Shown here: positions 1 to 10,660 of the stretch, piece after piece
Numbering within the stretch: the first letter of the stretch is position 1
Layout of the letters: the number at the start of each line of letters is the position of its first letter
Origin: Hippasteria phrygiana
Lineage: Eukaryota > Echinodermata > Asteroidea > Valvatida > Goniasteridae
Reading direction: 5' to 3'
Length of the DNA: 64,000 nucleotides
Assembly (NCBI GenBank): GCA_037893225.1
Contig: JAZGUH010000255.1
Coordinates: 868,001 to 932,000, forward strand
The notes under the pieces: generated by a model
Told to the model about the DNA's origin: nothing
What the model saw: only the letters and a program-made list of their open reading frames with translations
Database searches by the model: none
Program-made: the position numbers and the translations under genes

Positions 1-232
1 ATATTTCATGCAATTATGAATGAGTAAAGCAAGTCCATACCCCAGGGAATTTGACAGGCATGGAGCAATAAATAAAAGGTAATATGCACACAGATGGTGG
101 CCGGGAAGAAAATAAACATTGCGAGGTTTGAATTTTCTCCACAAGTGTTAACTCTAAGAAGCCGCCGATAATTGCAACATGTAGCGCCATATCTAAGCTA
201 TCCATACATGTCAAAATTACTGTATTTGGTTG
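1..232 (+). repeat. Type A monomer (reference for monomer numbering)
   Basis: Used here to number positions 1-232. Type A keeps the C in 'gtccat', has 'gacaggcatgg' (53-63), 'taaaagg' (73-79), 'tgcacac' (85-91), 'ggtggccggg' (96-105), 'gtgttaac' (145-152), 'gataatt' (167-173), 'ccatatct' (187-194) and ends 'gtatttggttg'. It lacks the AGATCT site that most types carry at 189-194. Other copies start at 1391, 3013, 4404, 6490, 8113, 12282, 15062, 18306, 24331 and many later positions. C-less (231-bp) versions start at 29197, 38927, 54450, 58156 and 60706. Confidence 0.95.
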
Positions 233-463
233 ATATTTCATGCAATTATGAATGAGTAAAGCAAGTCATACCCCAGGGAATTTGACAGGCATGGAGCAAT
301 AAATAGAAGGTAATATGTAAACAGATGTTGGCCGGAAAGAAAATAAACATTGCGAGGTTTGAATTTTCTCCACAAGTGTTAACTCTAAGAAGCCGCCGAT
401 AATTGCAACATGTAGCGCCATATCTAAGCTATCCATGCGTGTCAAAATTACTGCATTTGGTTG
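233..463 (+). repeat. Type B monomer
   Basis: 231 bp, lacks the extra C. It has 'tagaagg', 'tgtaaac', 'gttggccgga' and 'gtgttaac', and the 'ccatatct' site as in A. This copy ends with an unusual 'tccatgcgtg' and 'gcattt'; cleaner B copies ending 'gtattt' start at 12514, 15294 and 62558. Confidence 0.9.
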
Positions 464-694
464 ATATTTCATGCAATTATGAATGAGTAAAGCAAGTCAT
501 ACCCCAGGGAATTTGACAGGCATGGAGCAATAAATAAAAGGTAATATGCACACAGATGGTGGCCGGGAAGAAAATAAACATTGCGAGGTTTGAATTTTCT
601 CCACAAGTGTTAACTCTAAGAAGCCGCCGATAATTGCAACATGTAGCGCCAGATCTAAGCTATCCATACATGTCATAATTACTGAATTTTGTTG
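464..694 (+). repeat. Type C monomer
   Basis: 231 bp. The left half is like A ('taaaagg', 'tgcacac', 'ggtggccggg'), but it has 'ccagatct' and ends 'gaattttgttg'. This copy has a private 'tgtcataatt'. Other copies start at 2086, 5099, 15989, 30817, 33829, 37073, 42632, 44253, 47035, 49352, 52364 and 63253. Type C usually stands immediately before D. Type I is the same sequence with the extra C (232 bp). Confidence 0.92.
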
Positions 695-926
695 ATATTT
701 CATGCAATTATGAATGAGTAAAGCAAGTCCATACCCCAGGGAATTTGACATGTATGGAGCAATAAATAGACGGTAACATGTACACAGATGTTGGCCGGAA
801 AGAAAATAAACATTGCGAGGTTTGAATTTTCTCTACAAGTTTTAACTCTGGGAAGCCGCCGATGATTGCAACATGTAGCGCCAGATCTAAGCTATCCATA
901 CATGTCAAAATTACTGCATTTGGTTG
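695..926 (+). repeat. Type D monomer
   Basis: 232 bp. Diagnostic sites are 'gacatgtatgg', 'tagacgg', 'aacatgtac', 'gttggccgga', 'ctctacaagtttt', 'actctggg', 'gatgatt', 'ccagatct', 'tccatac' and 'gcatttgg'. It differs from A at about 15 sites. D' is D with 'ctatacatac' near the right end (e.g. 8576, 9735, 12745, 41705). D* is D with 'aataattag' instead of 'aataaatag' (e.g. 17148, 22941). D carries an exact 15-bp inverted repeat, annotated separately. Confidence 0.95.
744..909. repeat. 15-bp inverted repeat within a D monomer
   Basis: The left arm 'tttgacatgtatgga' (744-758) and right arm 'tccatacatgtcaaa' (895-909) are exact reverse complements, separated by 136 bases. The same pair is present in D and D* copies. 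In D' and Q the right arm has one change ('tacatacatgtcaaa'). Confidence 0.9.
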
Positions 927-1158
927 ATATTTCATGCAATTATGAATGAGTAAAGCAAGTCCATACCCCAGGGAATTTGGCAGGCATGGAGCAATAAATA
1001 AAAGGTAATCTGCACACAGATGGTGGCCGGGAAGAAAATAAACATTGCGAGGTTTGAATTTTCTCCACAAGTGTTAACTCTAAGAAGCCGCCGATAATTG
1101 CAACATGTAGCGCCAGATCTAAGCTATACATACATGTCAAAATTACTGCATTTGGTTG
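927..1158 (+). repeat. Type E monomer
   Basis: 232 bp. The marks are 'tttggcagg' (G at relative 54) and 'taatctgcac' (C at 84), with 'gtgttaac', 'gataatt', 'ccagatct', 'ctatacatac' and 'gcattt'. Other copies start at 3708, 5562, 7185, 16452, 19696, 22245, 25721, 31280, 34292, 37536, 44716, 49815, 52827 and 63716. E always directly follows a D. The copies at 31280, 34292 and 44716 share a private 'tgtaaaaatt'. Confidence 0.95.
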
Positions 1159-1622
1159 ATATTTCATGCAATTATGAATGAGTAAAGCAAGTCCATACCC
1201 CAGGGAATTTGACATGCATGGAGCAATAAATAGACGGTAATATGTACACAGATGTTGGCCGGAAAGAAAATAAACATTGCGAGGTTTGAATTTTCTCCAC
1301 AAGTTTGAACTCTAAGAAGCCGCCGATGATTGCAACATGTAGCGCCAGATCTAGGCTATCCATACATGTCAAAATTACTGCATTTGGTTGATATTTCATG
1401 CAATTATGAATGAGTAAAGCAAGTCCATACCCCAGGGAATTTGACAGGCATGGAGCAATAAATAAAAGGTAATATGCACACAGATGGTGGCCGGGAAGAA
1501 AATAAACATTGCGAGGTTTGAATTTTCTCCACAAGTGTTAACTCTAAGAAGCCGCCGATAATTGCAACATGTAGCGCCATATCTAAGCTATCCATACATG
1601 TCAAAATTACTGTATTTGGTTG

Positions 1623-1853
1623 ATATTTCATGCAATTATGAATGAGTAAAGCAAGTCATACCCCAGGGAATTTGACAGGCATGGAGCAATAAATAGAAGG
1701 TAATATGTAAACAGATGTTGGCCGGAAAGAAAATAAACATTGCGAGGTTTGAATTTTCTCCACAAGTTTTAACTCTGGGAAGCCGCCGATGATTGCAACA
1801 TGTAGCGCCAGATCTAAGCTATACATACATGTCAAAATTACTGCATTTGGTTG
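1623..1853 (+). repeat. Type G monomer, B-like left half joined to D'-like right half
   Basis: 231 bp. The left half has 'tagaagg' and 'tgtaaac' as in B and J. The right half has 'ctccacaagtttt', 'actctggg', 'gatgatt' and 'ctatacatac' as in D'. The second copy starts at 4636, in the same neighbourhood (A G H C). I infer an old within-monomer exchange followed by duplication of the product. Confidence 0.85.
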
Positions 1854-2085
1854 ATATTTCATGCAATTATGAATGAGTAAAGCAAGTCCATACCCCAGGG
1901 AATTTGACATGCATGGAGCAATAAATAGACGGTAATATGTACACAGATGTTGGCCGGAAAGAAAATAAACATTGCGAGGTTTGAATTTTCTCCACAAGTT
2001 TGAACTCTAAGAAGCCGCCGATGATTGCAACATGTAGCGCCAGATCTAAGCTATCCATGCATGTCAAAATTACTGCATTTGGTTG
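1854..2085 (+). repeat. Type H monomer
   Basis: 232 bp. It is like F but with 'tccatgcatg' (G at relative 206). The left arm 'tttgacatgcatgga' and right arm 'tccatgcatgtcaaa' are exact reverse complements. Other copies start at 4867, 10199, 11124, 12977, 13904, 15757, 19001, 21550, 25026, 28270, 29659, 32671, 35683, 40084, 41242, 46108, 48425, 55607, 57229, 57924, 58618, 60242, 60474, 61168 and 63021. Confidence 0.93.
1903..2068. repeat. 15-bp inverted repeat within an H monomer, both arms changed
   Basis: The left arm 'tttgacatgcatgga' (1903-1917) and right arm 'tccatgcatgtcaaa' (2054-2068) are exact reverse complements. Compared with D, the left arm has C for T and the right arm has G for A at the pairing position, so complementarity is kept. 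The same pair is present in other H copies. Confidence 0.9.
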
Positions 2086-2316
2086 ATATTTCATGCAATT
2101 ATGAATGAGTAAAGCAAGTCATACCCCAGGGAATTTGACAGGCATGGAGCAATAAATAAAAGGTAATATGCACACAGATGGTGGCCGGGAAGAAAATAAA
2201 CATTGCGAGGTTTGAATTTTCTCCACAAGTGTTAACTCTAAGAAGCCGCCGATAATTGCAACATGTAGCGCCAGATCTAAGCTATCCATACATGTCAAAA
2301 TTACTGAATTTTGTTG

Positions 2317-2548
2317 ATATTTCATGCAATTATGAATGAGTAAAGCAAGTCCATACCCCAGGGAATTTGACATGCATGGAGCAATAAATAGACGGTAATA
2401 TGTACACAGATGTTGGCCGGAAAGAAAATAAACATTGCGAGGTTTGAATTTTCTCCACAAGTTTGAACTCTAAGAAGCCGCCGATGATTGCAACATGTAG
2501 CGCCAGATCTAAGCTATCCATACATGTCAAAATTACTGCATTTGGTTG
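2317..2548 (+). repeat. Type F monomer
   Basis: 232 bp. The marks are 'gacatgcatgg', 'tagacgg', 'aatatgtac', 'gttggccgga', 'gtttgaac', 'ctaagaag', 'gatgatt', 'ccagatct', 'tccatac' and 'gcattt'. The copies at 1159 and 4172 carry a private 'ctaggct' and are called F* in the block descriptions. Type M is the 231-bp relative with 'gacaggcatgg' (e.g. 12051). Type H is F with 'tccatgc'. Confidence 0.93.
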
Positions 2549-2780
2549 ATATTTCATGCAATTATGAATGAGTAAAGCAAGTCCATACCCCAGGGAATTT
2601 GACAGGCATGGAGCAATAAATAAAAGGTAATATGCACACAGATGGTGGCCGGGAAGAAAATAAACATTGCGAGGTTTGAATTTTCTCCACAAGTGTTAAC
2701 TCTAAGAAGCCGCCGATAATTGCAACATGTAGCGCCAGATCTAAGCTATCCATACATGTCAAAATTACTGAATTTTGTTG
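2549..2780 (+). repeat. Type I monomer (C with the extra base)
   Basis: 232 bp. Same diagnostic sites as type C but with 'gtccat'. It ends 'gaattttgttg' and is nearly always followed by D. Other copies start at 6026, 7649, 8808, 13672, 16916, 20160, 22709, 26185, 31744, 34756, 38463, 45180, 50279 and 53291, plus a copy at 38000 with a one-base deletion. Confidence 0.92.
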
Positions 2781-2844
2781 ATATTTCATGCAATTATGAA
2801 TGAGTAAAGCAAGTCCATACCCCAGGGAATTTGACATGTATGGA
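2749..2844. repeat. 15-bp inverted repeat across a monomer junction (I to D)
   Basis: The right arm of I (2749-2763) and the left arm of the following D (2830-2844) are exact reverse complements with a 66-base spacer, shorter than the 136-base spacer inside one monomer. This closer pairing occurs wherever C, I, J or P is followed by D. Confidence 0.88.
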
Positions 2845-3244
2845 GCAATAAATAGACGGTAACATGTACACAGATGTTGGCCGGAAAGAAAATAAACATT
2901 GCGAGGTTTGAATTTTCTCTACAAGTTTTAACTCTGGGAAGCCGCCGATGATTGCAACATGTAGCGCCAGATCTAAGCTATCCATACATGTCAAAATTAC
3001 TGCATTTGGTTGATATTTCATGCAATTATGAATGAGTAAAGCAAGTCCATACCCCAGGGAATTTGACAGGCATGGAGCAATAAATAAAAGGTAATATGCA
3101 CACAGATGGTGGCCGGGAAGAAAATAAACATTGCGAGGTTTGAATTTTCTCCACAAGTGTTAACTCTAAGAAGCCGCCGATAATTGCAACATGTAGCGCC
3201 ATATCTAAGCTATCCATACATGTCAAAATTACTGTATTTGGTTG

Positions 3245-3475
3245 ATATTTCATGCAATTATGAATGAGTAAAGCAAGTCATACCCCAGGGAATTTGACAG
3301 GCATGGAGCAATACATAGAAGGTAATATGTAAACAGATGTTGGCCGGAAAGAAAATAAACATTGCGAGGTTTGAATTTTCTCCACAAGTGTTAACTCTAA
3401 GAAGCCGCCGATAATTGCAACATGTAGCGCCAGATCTAAGCTATCCATACATGTCAAAATTACTGAATTTTGTTG
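3245..3475 (+). repeat. Type J monomer
   Basis: 231 bp. It has 'tagaagg', 'tgtaaac', 'gtgttaac', 'ccagatct' and ends 'gaattttgttg'. The copies at 3245, 6722 and 8345 share 'aatacatag', and 8345 also has 'ggtattatg'. Later copies (9504, 17612, 23405, 26881, 50975, 53987) have 'aataaatag'. J2 has 'tgtacac' instead of 'tgtaaac' (18538, 21087, 24563, 27807, 39621, 55144, 56766). J and J2 are normally followed by D, D', R or Q. Confidence 0.92.
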
Positions 3476-4171
3476 ATATTTCATGCAATTATGAATGAGT
3501 AAAGCAAGTCCATACCCCAGGGAATTTGACATGTATGGAGCAATAAATAGACGGTAACATGTACACAGATGTTGGCCGGAAAGAAAATAAACATTGCGAG
3601 GTTTGAATTTTCTCTACAAGTTTTAACTCTGGGAATCCGCCGATGATTGCAACATGTAGCGCCAGATCTAAGCTATCCATACATGTCAAAATTACTGCAT
3701 TTGGTTGATATTTCATGCAATTATGAATGAGTAAAGCAAGTCCATACCCCAGGGAATTTGGCAGGCATGGAGCAATAAATAAAAGGTAATCTGCACACAG
3801 ATGGTGGCCGGGAAGAAAATAAACATTGCGAGGTTTGAATTTTCTCCACAAGTGTTAACTCTAAGAAGCCGCCGATAATTGCAACATGTAGCGCCAGATC
3901 TAAGCTATACATACATGTCAAAATTACTGCATTTGGTTGATATTTCATGCAATTATGAATGAGTAAAGCAAGTCCATACCCCAGGGAATTTGACATGCAT
4001 GGAGCAATAAATAGACGGTAATATGTACACAGATGTTGGCCGGAAAGAAAATAAACATTGCGAGGTTTGAATTTTCTCCACAAGTTTGAACTCTAAGAAG
4101 CCGCCGATGATTGCAACATGTAGCGCCAGATCTAAGCTATCCATACATGTCAAAATTACTGCATTTGGTTG

Positions 4172-5329
4172 ATATTTCATGCAATTATGAATGAGTAAAG
4201 CAAGTCCATACCCCAGGGAATTTGACATGCATGGAGCAATAAATAGACGGTAATATGTACACAGATGTTGGCCGGAAAGAAAATAAACATTGCGAGGTTT
4301 GAATTTTCTCCACAAGTTTGAACTCTAAGAAGCCGCCGATGATTGCAACATGTAGCGCCAGATCTAGGCTATCCATACATGTCAAAATTACTGCATTTGG
4401 TTGATATTTCATGCAATTATGAATGAGTAAAGCAAGTCCATACCCCAGGGAATTTGACAGGCATGGAGCAATAAATAAAAGGTAATATGCACACAGATGG
4501 TGGCCGGGAAGAAAATAAACATTGCGAGGTTTGAATTTTCTCCACAAGTGTTAACTCTAAGAAGCCGCCGATAATTGCAACATGTAGCGCCATATCTAAG
4601 CTATCCATACATGTCAAAATTACTGTATTTGGTTGATATTTCATGCAATTATGAATGAGTAAAGCAAGTCATACCCCAGGGAATTTGACAGGCATGGAGC
4701 AATAAATAGAAGGTAATATGTAAACAGATGTTGGCCGGAAAGAAAATAAACATTGCGAGGTTTGAATTTTCTCCACAAGTTTTAACTCTGGGAAGCCGCC
4801 GATGATTGCAACATGTAGCGCCAGATCTAAGCTATACATACATGTCAAAATTACTGCATTTGGTTGATATTTCATGCAATTATGAATGAGTAAAGCAAGT
4901 CCATACCCCAGGGAATTTGACATGCATGGAGCAATAAATAGACGGTAATATGTACACAGATGTTGGCCGGAAAGAAAATAAACATTGCGAGGTTTGAATT
5001 TTCTCCACAAGTTTGAACTCTAAGAAGCCGCCGATGATTGCAACATGTAGCGCCAGATCTAAGCTATCCATGCATGTCAAAATTACTGCATTTGGTTGAT
5101 ATTTCATGCAATTATGAATGAGTAAAGCAAGTCATACCCCAGGGAATTTGACAGGCATGGAGCAATAAATAAAAGGTAATATGCACACAGATGGTGGCCG
5201 GGAAGAAAATAAACATTGCGAGGTTTGAATTTTCTCCACAAGTGTTAACTCTAAGAAGCCGCCGATAATTGCAACATGTAGCGCCAGATCTAAGCTATCC
5301 ATACATGTCAAAATTACTGAATTTTGTTG
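4172..5329 (+). repeat. Block 3: partial second copy, F* A G H C
   Basis: Five monomers (4172, 4404, 4636, 4867, 5099) repeat 1159-2316 at an offset of 3013 bp. The copies diverge at the next monomer, which is F at 2317 but D at 5330. The preceding F at 3940 makes an F F* doublet here, unlike the single F* at 1159. This fits an unequal exchange. Confidence 0.9.
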
Positions 5330-6952
5330 ATATTTCATGCAATTATGAATGAGTAAAGCAAGTCCATACCCCAGGGAATTTGACATGTATGGAGCAATAA
5401 ATAGACGGTAACATGTACACAGATGTTGGCCGGAAAGAAAATAAACATTGCGAGGTTTGAATTTTCTCTACAAGTTTTAACTCTGGGAATCCGCCGATGA
5501 TTGCAACATGTAGCGCCAGATCTAAGCTATCCATACATGTCAAAATTACTGCATTTGGTTGATATTTCATGCAATTATGAATGAGTAAAGCAAGTCCATA
5601 CCCCTGGGAATTTGGCAGGCATGGAGCAATAAATAAAAGGTAATCTGCACACAGATGGTGGCCGGGAAGAAAATAAACATTGCGAGGTTTGAATTTTCTC
5701 CACAAGTGTTAACTCTAAGAAGCCGCCGATAATTGCAACATGTAGCGCCAGATCTAAGCTATACATACATGTCAAAATTACTGCATTTGGTTGATATTTC
5801 ATGCAATTATGAATGAGTAAAGCAAGTCCATACCCCAGGGAATTTGACATGCATGGAGCAATAAATAGACGGTAATATGTACACAGATGTTGGCCGGAAA
5901 GAAAATAAACATTGCGAGGTTTGAATTTTCTCCACAAGTTTGAACTCTAAGAAGCCGCCGATGATTGCAACATGTAGCGCCAGATCTAAGCTATCCATAC
6001 ATGTCAAAATTACTGCATTTGGTTGATATTTCATGCAATTATGAATGAGTAAAGCAAGTCCATACCCCAGGGAATTTGACAGGCATGGAGCAATAAATAA
6101 AAGGTAATATGCACACAGATGGTGGCCGGGAAGAAAATAAACATTGCGAGGTTTGAATTTTCTCCACAAGTGTTAACTCTAAGAAGCCGCCGATAATTGC
6201 AACATGTAGCGCCAGATCTAAGCTATCCATACATGTCAAAATTACTGAATTTTGTTGATATTTCATGCAATTATGAATGAGTAAAGCAAGTCCATACCCC
6301 AGGGAATTTGACATGTATGGAGCAATAAATAGACGGTAACATGTACACAGATGTTGGCCGGAAAGAAAATAAACATTGCGAGGTTTGAATTTTCTCTACA
6401 AGTTTTAACTCTGGGAAGCCGCCGATGATTGCAACATGTAGCGCCAGATCTAAGCTATCCATACATGTCAAAATTACTGCATTTGGTTGATATTTCATGC
6501 AATTATGAATGAGTAAAGCAAGTCCATACCCCAGGGAATTTGACAGGCATGGAGCAATAAATAAAAGGTAATATGCACACAGATGGTGGCCGGGAAGAAA
6601 ATAAACATTGCGAGGTTTGAATTTTCTCCACAAGTGTTAACTCTAAGAAGCCGCCGATAATTGCAACATGTAGCGCCATATCTAAGCTATCCATACATGT
6701 CAAAATTACTGTATTTGGTTGATATTTCATGCAATTATGAATGAGTAAAGCAAGTCATACCCCAGGGAATTTGACAGGCATGGAGCAATACATAGAAGGT
6801 AATATGTAAACAGATGTTGGCCGGAAAGAAAATAAACATTGCGAGGTTTGAATTTTCTCCACAAGTGTTAACTCTAAGAAGCCGCCGATAATTGCAACAT
6901 GTAGCGCCAGATCTAAGCTATCCATACATGTCAAAATTACTGAATTTTGTTG
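5330..6952 (+). repeat. Block 4: seven-monomer HOR copy 1, 1623 bp
   Basis: Order D E F I D A J, starting at 5330, 5562, 5794, 6026, 6258, 6490 and 6722. The unit is followed at once by another copy of the same order and length. The E at 5562 has a private 'cccctggg'. The same core (D E F I D A) recurs at least eight more times to the right, where its fifth monomer is D*. Confidence 0.95.
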
Positions 6953-8575
6953 ATATTTCATGCAATTATGAATGAGTAAAGCAAGTCCATACCCCAGGGA
7001 ATTTGACATGTATGGAGCAATAAATAGACGGTAACATGTACACAGATGTTGGCCGGAAAGAAAATAAACATTGCGAGGTTTGAATTTTCTCTACAAGTTT
7101 TAACTCTGGGAATCCGCCGATGATTGCAACATGTAGCGCCAGATCTAAGCTATCCATACATGTCAAAATTACTGCATTTGGTTGATATTTCATGCAATTA
7201 TGAATGAGTAAAGCAAGTCCATACCCCAGGGAATTTGGCAGGCATGGAGCAATAAATAAAAGGTAATCTGCACACAGATGGTGGCCGGGAAGAAAATAAA
7301 CATTGCGAGGTTTGAATTTTCTCCACAAGTGTTAACTCTAAGAAGCCGCCGATAATTGCAACATGTAGCGCCAGATCTAAGCTATACATACATGTCAAAA
7401 TTACTGCATTTGGTTGATATTTCATGCAATTATGAATGAGTAAAGCAAGTCCATACCCCAGGGAATTTGACATGCATGGAGCAATAAATAGACGGTAATA
7501 TGTACACAGATGTTGGCCGGAAAGAAAATAAACATTGCGAGGTTTGAATTTTCTCCACAAGTTTGAACTCTAAGAAGCCGCCGATGATTGCAACATGTAG
7601 CGCCAGATCTAAGCTATCCATACATGTCAAAATTACTGCATTTGGTTGATATTTCATGCAATTATGAATGAGTAAAGCAAGTCCATACCCCAGGGAATTT
7701 GACAGGCATGGAGCAATAAATAAAAGGTAATATGCACACAGATGGTGGCCGGGAAGAAAATAAACATTGCGAGGTTTGAATTTTCTCCACAAGTGTTAAC
7801 TCTAAGAAGCCGCCGATAATTGCAACATGTAGCGCCAGATCTAAGCTATCCATACATGTCAAAATTACTGAATTTTGTTGATATTTCATGCAATTATGAA
7901 TGAGTAAAGCAAGTCCATACCCCAGGGAATTTGACATGTATGGAGCAATAAATAGACGGTAACATGTACACAGATGTTGGCCGGAAAGAAAATAAACATT
8001 GCGAGGTTTGAATTTTCTCTACAAGTTTTAACTCTGGGAAGCCGCCGATGATTGCAACATGTAGCGCCAGATCTAAGCTATCCATACATGTCAAAATTAC
8101 TGCATTTGGTTGATATTTCATGCAATTATGAATGAGTAAAGCAAGTCCATACCCCAGGGAATTTGACAGGCATGGAGCAATAAATAAAAGGTAATATGCA
8201 CACAGATGGTGGCCGGGAAGAAAATAAACATTGCGAGGTTTGAATTTTCTCCACAAGTGTTAACTCTAAGAAGCCGCCGATAATTGCAACATGTAGCGCC
8301 ATATCTAAGCTATCCATACATGTCAAAATTACTGTATTTGGTTGATATTTCATGCAATTATGAATGAGTAAAGCAAGTCATACCCCAGGGAATTTGACAG
8401 GCATGGAGCAATACATAGAAGGTATTATGTAAACAGATGTTGGCCGGAAAGAAAATAAACATTGCGAGGTTTGAATTTTCTCCACAAGTGTTAACTCTAA
8501 GAAGCCGCCGATAATTGCAACATGTAGCGCCAGATCTAAGCTATCCATACATGTCAAAATTACTGAATTTTGTTG
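6953..8575 (+). repeat. Block 5: seven-monomer HOR copy 2, 1623 bp
   Basis: Order D E F I D A J, starting at 6953, 7185, 7417, 7649, 7881, 8113 and 8345. All boundaries are offset by exactly 1623 bp from block 4. Visible differences are few: 'gggaag/gggaat' states in D and 'ggtattatg' in the J at 8345. Confidence 0.95.
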
Positions 8576-9734
8576 ATATTTCATGCAATTATGAATGAGT
8601 AAAGCAAGTCCATACCCCAGGGAATTTGACATGTATGGAGCAATAAATAGACGGTAACATGTACACAGATGTTGGCCGAAAAGAAAATAAACATTGCGAG
8701 GTTTGAATTTTCTCTACAAGTTTTAACTCTGGGAAGCCGCCGATGATTGCAACATGTAGCGCCAGATCTAAGCTATACATACATGTCAAAATTACTGCAT
8801 TTGGTTGATATTTCATGCAATTATGAATGAGTAAAGCAAGTCCATACCCCAGGGAATTTGACAGGCATGGAGCAATAAATAAAAGGTAATATGCACACAG
8901 ATGGTGGCCGGGAAGAAAATAAACATTGCGAGGTTTGAATTTTCTCCACAAGTGTTAACTCTAAGAAGCCGCCGATAATTGCAACATGTAGCGCCAGATC
9001 TAAGCTATCCATACATGTCAAAATTACTGAATTTTGTTGATATTTCATGCAATTATGAATGAGTAAAGCAAGTCCATACCCCAGGGAATTTGACATGTAT
9101 GGAGCAATAAATAGACGGTAACATGTACACAGATGTTGGCCGGAAAGAAAATAAACATTGCGAGGTTTGAATTTTCTCTACAAGTTTTAACTCTGGGAAG
9201 CCGCCGATGATTGCAACATGTAGCGCCAGATCTAAGCTATCCATACATGTCAAAATTACTGCATTTGGTTGATATTTCATGCAATTATGAATGAGTAAAG
9301 CAAGTCCATACCCCAGGGAATTTGACAGGCATGGAGCAATAAATAAAAGGTAATATGCACACAGATGGTGGCCGGGAAGAAAATAAACATTGCGAGGTTT
9401 GAATTTTCTCCACAAGTGTTAACTCTAAGAAGCCGCCGATAATTGCAACATGTAGCGCCATATCTAAGCTATCCATACATGTCAAAATTACTGTATTTGG
9501 TTGATATTTCATGCAATTATGAATGAGTAAAGCAAGTCATACCCCAGGGAATTTGACAGGCATGGAGCAATAAATAGAAGGTAATATGTAAACAGATGTT
9601 GGCCGGAAAGAAAATAAACATTGCGAGGTTTGAATTTTCTCCACAAGTGTTAACTCTAAGAAGCCGCCGATAATTGCAACATGTAGCGCCAGATCTAAGC
9701 TATCCATACATGTCAAAATTACTGAATTTTGTTG
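8576..9734 (+). repeat. Block 6: shortened cycle D' I D A J
   Basis: Five monomers at 8576, 8808, 9040, 9272 and 9504. Compared with blocks 4 and 5, E and F are absent, and the first D carries the 'ctatacatac' right end that is otherwise typical of E. The MspI-type 'ccgg' is lost in the 8576 copy ('ggccgaaaag'). I infer loss of about two monomers through exchange near the D/E right ends. Confidence 0.85.
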
Positions 9735-10430
9735 ATATTTCATGCAATTATGAATGAGTAAAGCAAGTCCATACCCCAGGGAATTTGACATGTATGGAGC
9801 AATAAATAGACGGTAACATGTACACAGATGTTGGCCGGAAAGAAAATAAACATTGCGAGGTTTGAATTTTCTCTACAAGTTTTAACTCTGGGAAGCCGCC
9901 GATGATTGCAACATGTAGCGCCAGATCTAAGCTATACATACATGTCAAAATTACTGCATTTGGTTGATATTTCATGCAATTATGAATGAGTAAAGCAAGT
10001 CCATACCCCAGGGAATTTGACAGGCATGGAGCAATAAATAAAAGGTAATATGCACACAGATGGTGGCCGGAAAGAAAATAAACATTGCGAGGTTTGAATT
10101 TTCTCTACAAGTTTTAACTCTGGGAAGCCGCCGATGATTGCAACATGTAGCGCCAGATCTAAGTTATACATACATGTCAAAATTACTGCATTTGGTTGAT
10201 ATTTCATGCAATTATGAATGAGTAAAGCAAGTCCATACCCCAGGGAATTTGACATGCATGGAGCAATAAATAGACGGTAATATGTACACAGATGTTGGCC
10301 GGAAAGAAAATAAACATTGCGAGGTTTGAATTTTCTCCACAAGTTTGAACTCTAAGAAGCCGCCGATGATTGCAACATGTAGCGCCAGATCTAAGCTATC
10401 CATGCATGTCAAAATTACTGCATTTGGTTG

Positions 10431-10660
10431 ATATTTCATGCAATTATGAATGAGTAAAGCAAGTCATACCCCAGGGAATTAGACAGGCATGGAGCAAAAA
10501 TAGAAGGTAATATGCACACAGATGTTGGCCGGAAAGAAAATAAACATTGCGAGGTTTGAATTTTCTCCACAAGTGTTAACTCTAAGAAGCCGCCGTTGAT
10601 TGCAACATGTAGCGCCAGATCTAAGCTATCCATACATGTCAAAAATACTGCATTTGGTTG
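10431..10660 (+). repeat. Aberrant 230-bp monomer
   Basis: Lacks the optional C and has also lost a T near 10497 ('gagcaaaaatag' for 'gagcaataaatag'). It carries 'gaattagac', a unique 'gccgttgatt' and 'tcaaaaatactg'. It is the shortest monomer in the window and has several substitutions not seen elsewhere. Confidence 0.9.

Larger units (their letters stand above)
1..1158 (+). repeat. Block 1: A B C D E
   Basis: Five monomers starting at 1, 233, 464, 695 and 927. The array is already in progress at base 1, so the true start of this higher-order unit lies outside the window. C D E then F (1159) recurs as C D E F at 5099-6025. Confidence 0.9.
1159..4171 (+). repeat. Block 2: 13-monomer unit, 3013 bp
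   Basis: Order F* A G H C F I D A J D E F, starting at 1159, 1391, 1623, 1854, 2086, 2317, 2549, 2781, 3013, 3245, 3476, 3708 and 3940. The first five monomers, including F* with its private 'ctaggct', recur in the same order 3013 bp downstream. The D at 3476 has 'gggaatccgcc' where most D copies have 'gggaagccgcc'; this mark is shared with the D copies at 5330 and 6953. Confidence 0.9.

Noticed and set aside
64..118. AATAAA hexamers on the plus strand (two per monomer, in 'gcaataaat' and 'gaaaataaac') as polyadenylation signals
   Set aside because: These are A-rich stretches expected in 62% AT sequence, repeated with the monomer. No upstream gene exists for them to serve.
708..1070. 120-codon minus-strand open frame, recurring in most monomers, as a possible small protein
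   Set aside because: It starts on TTG, overlaps its own neighbour copy, spans one and a half monomers, and its variants are mostly amino-acid changing. No domain is recognisable. It is a by-product of the repeat.
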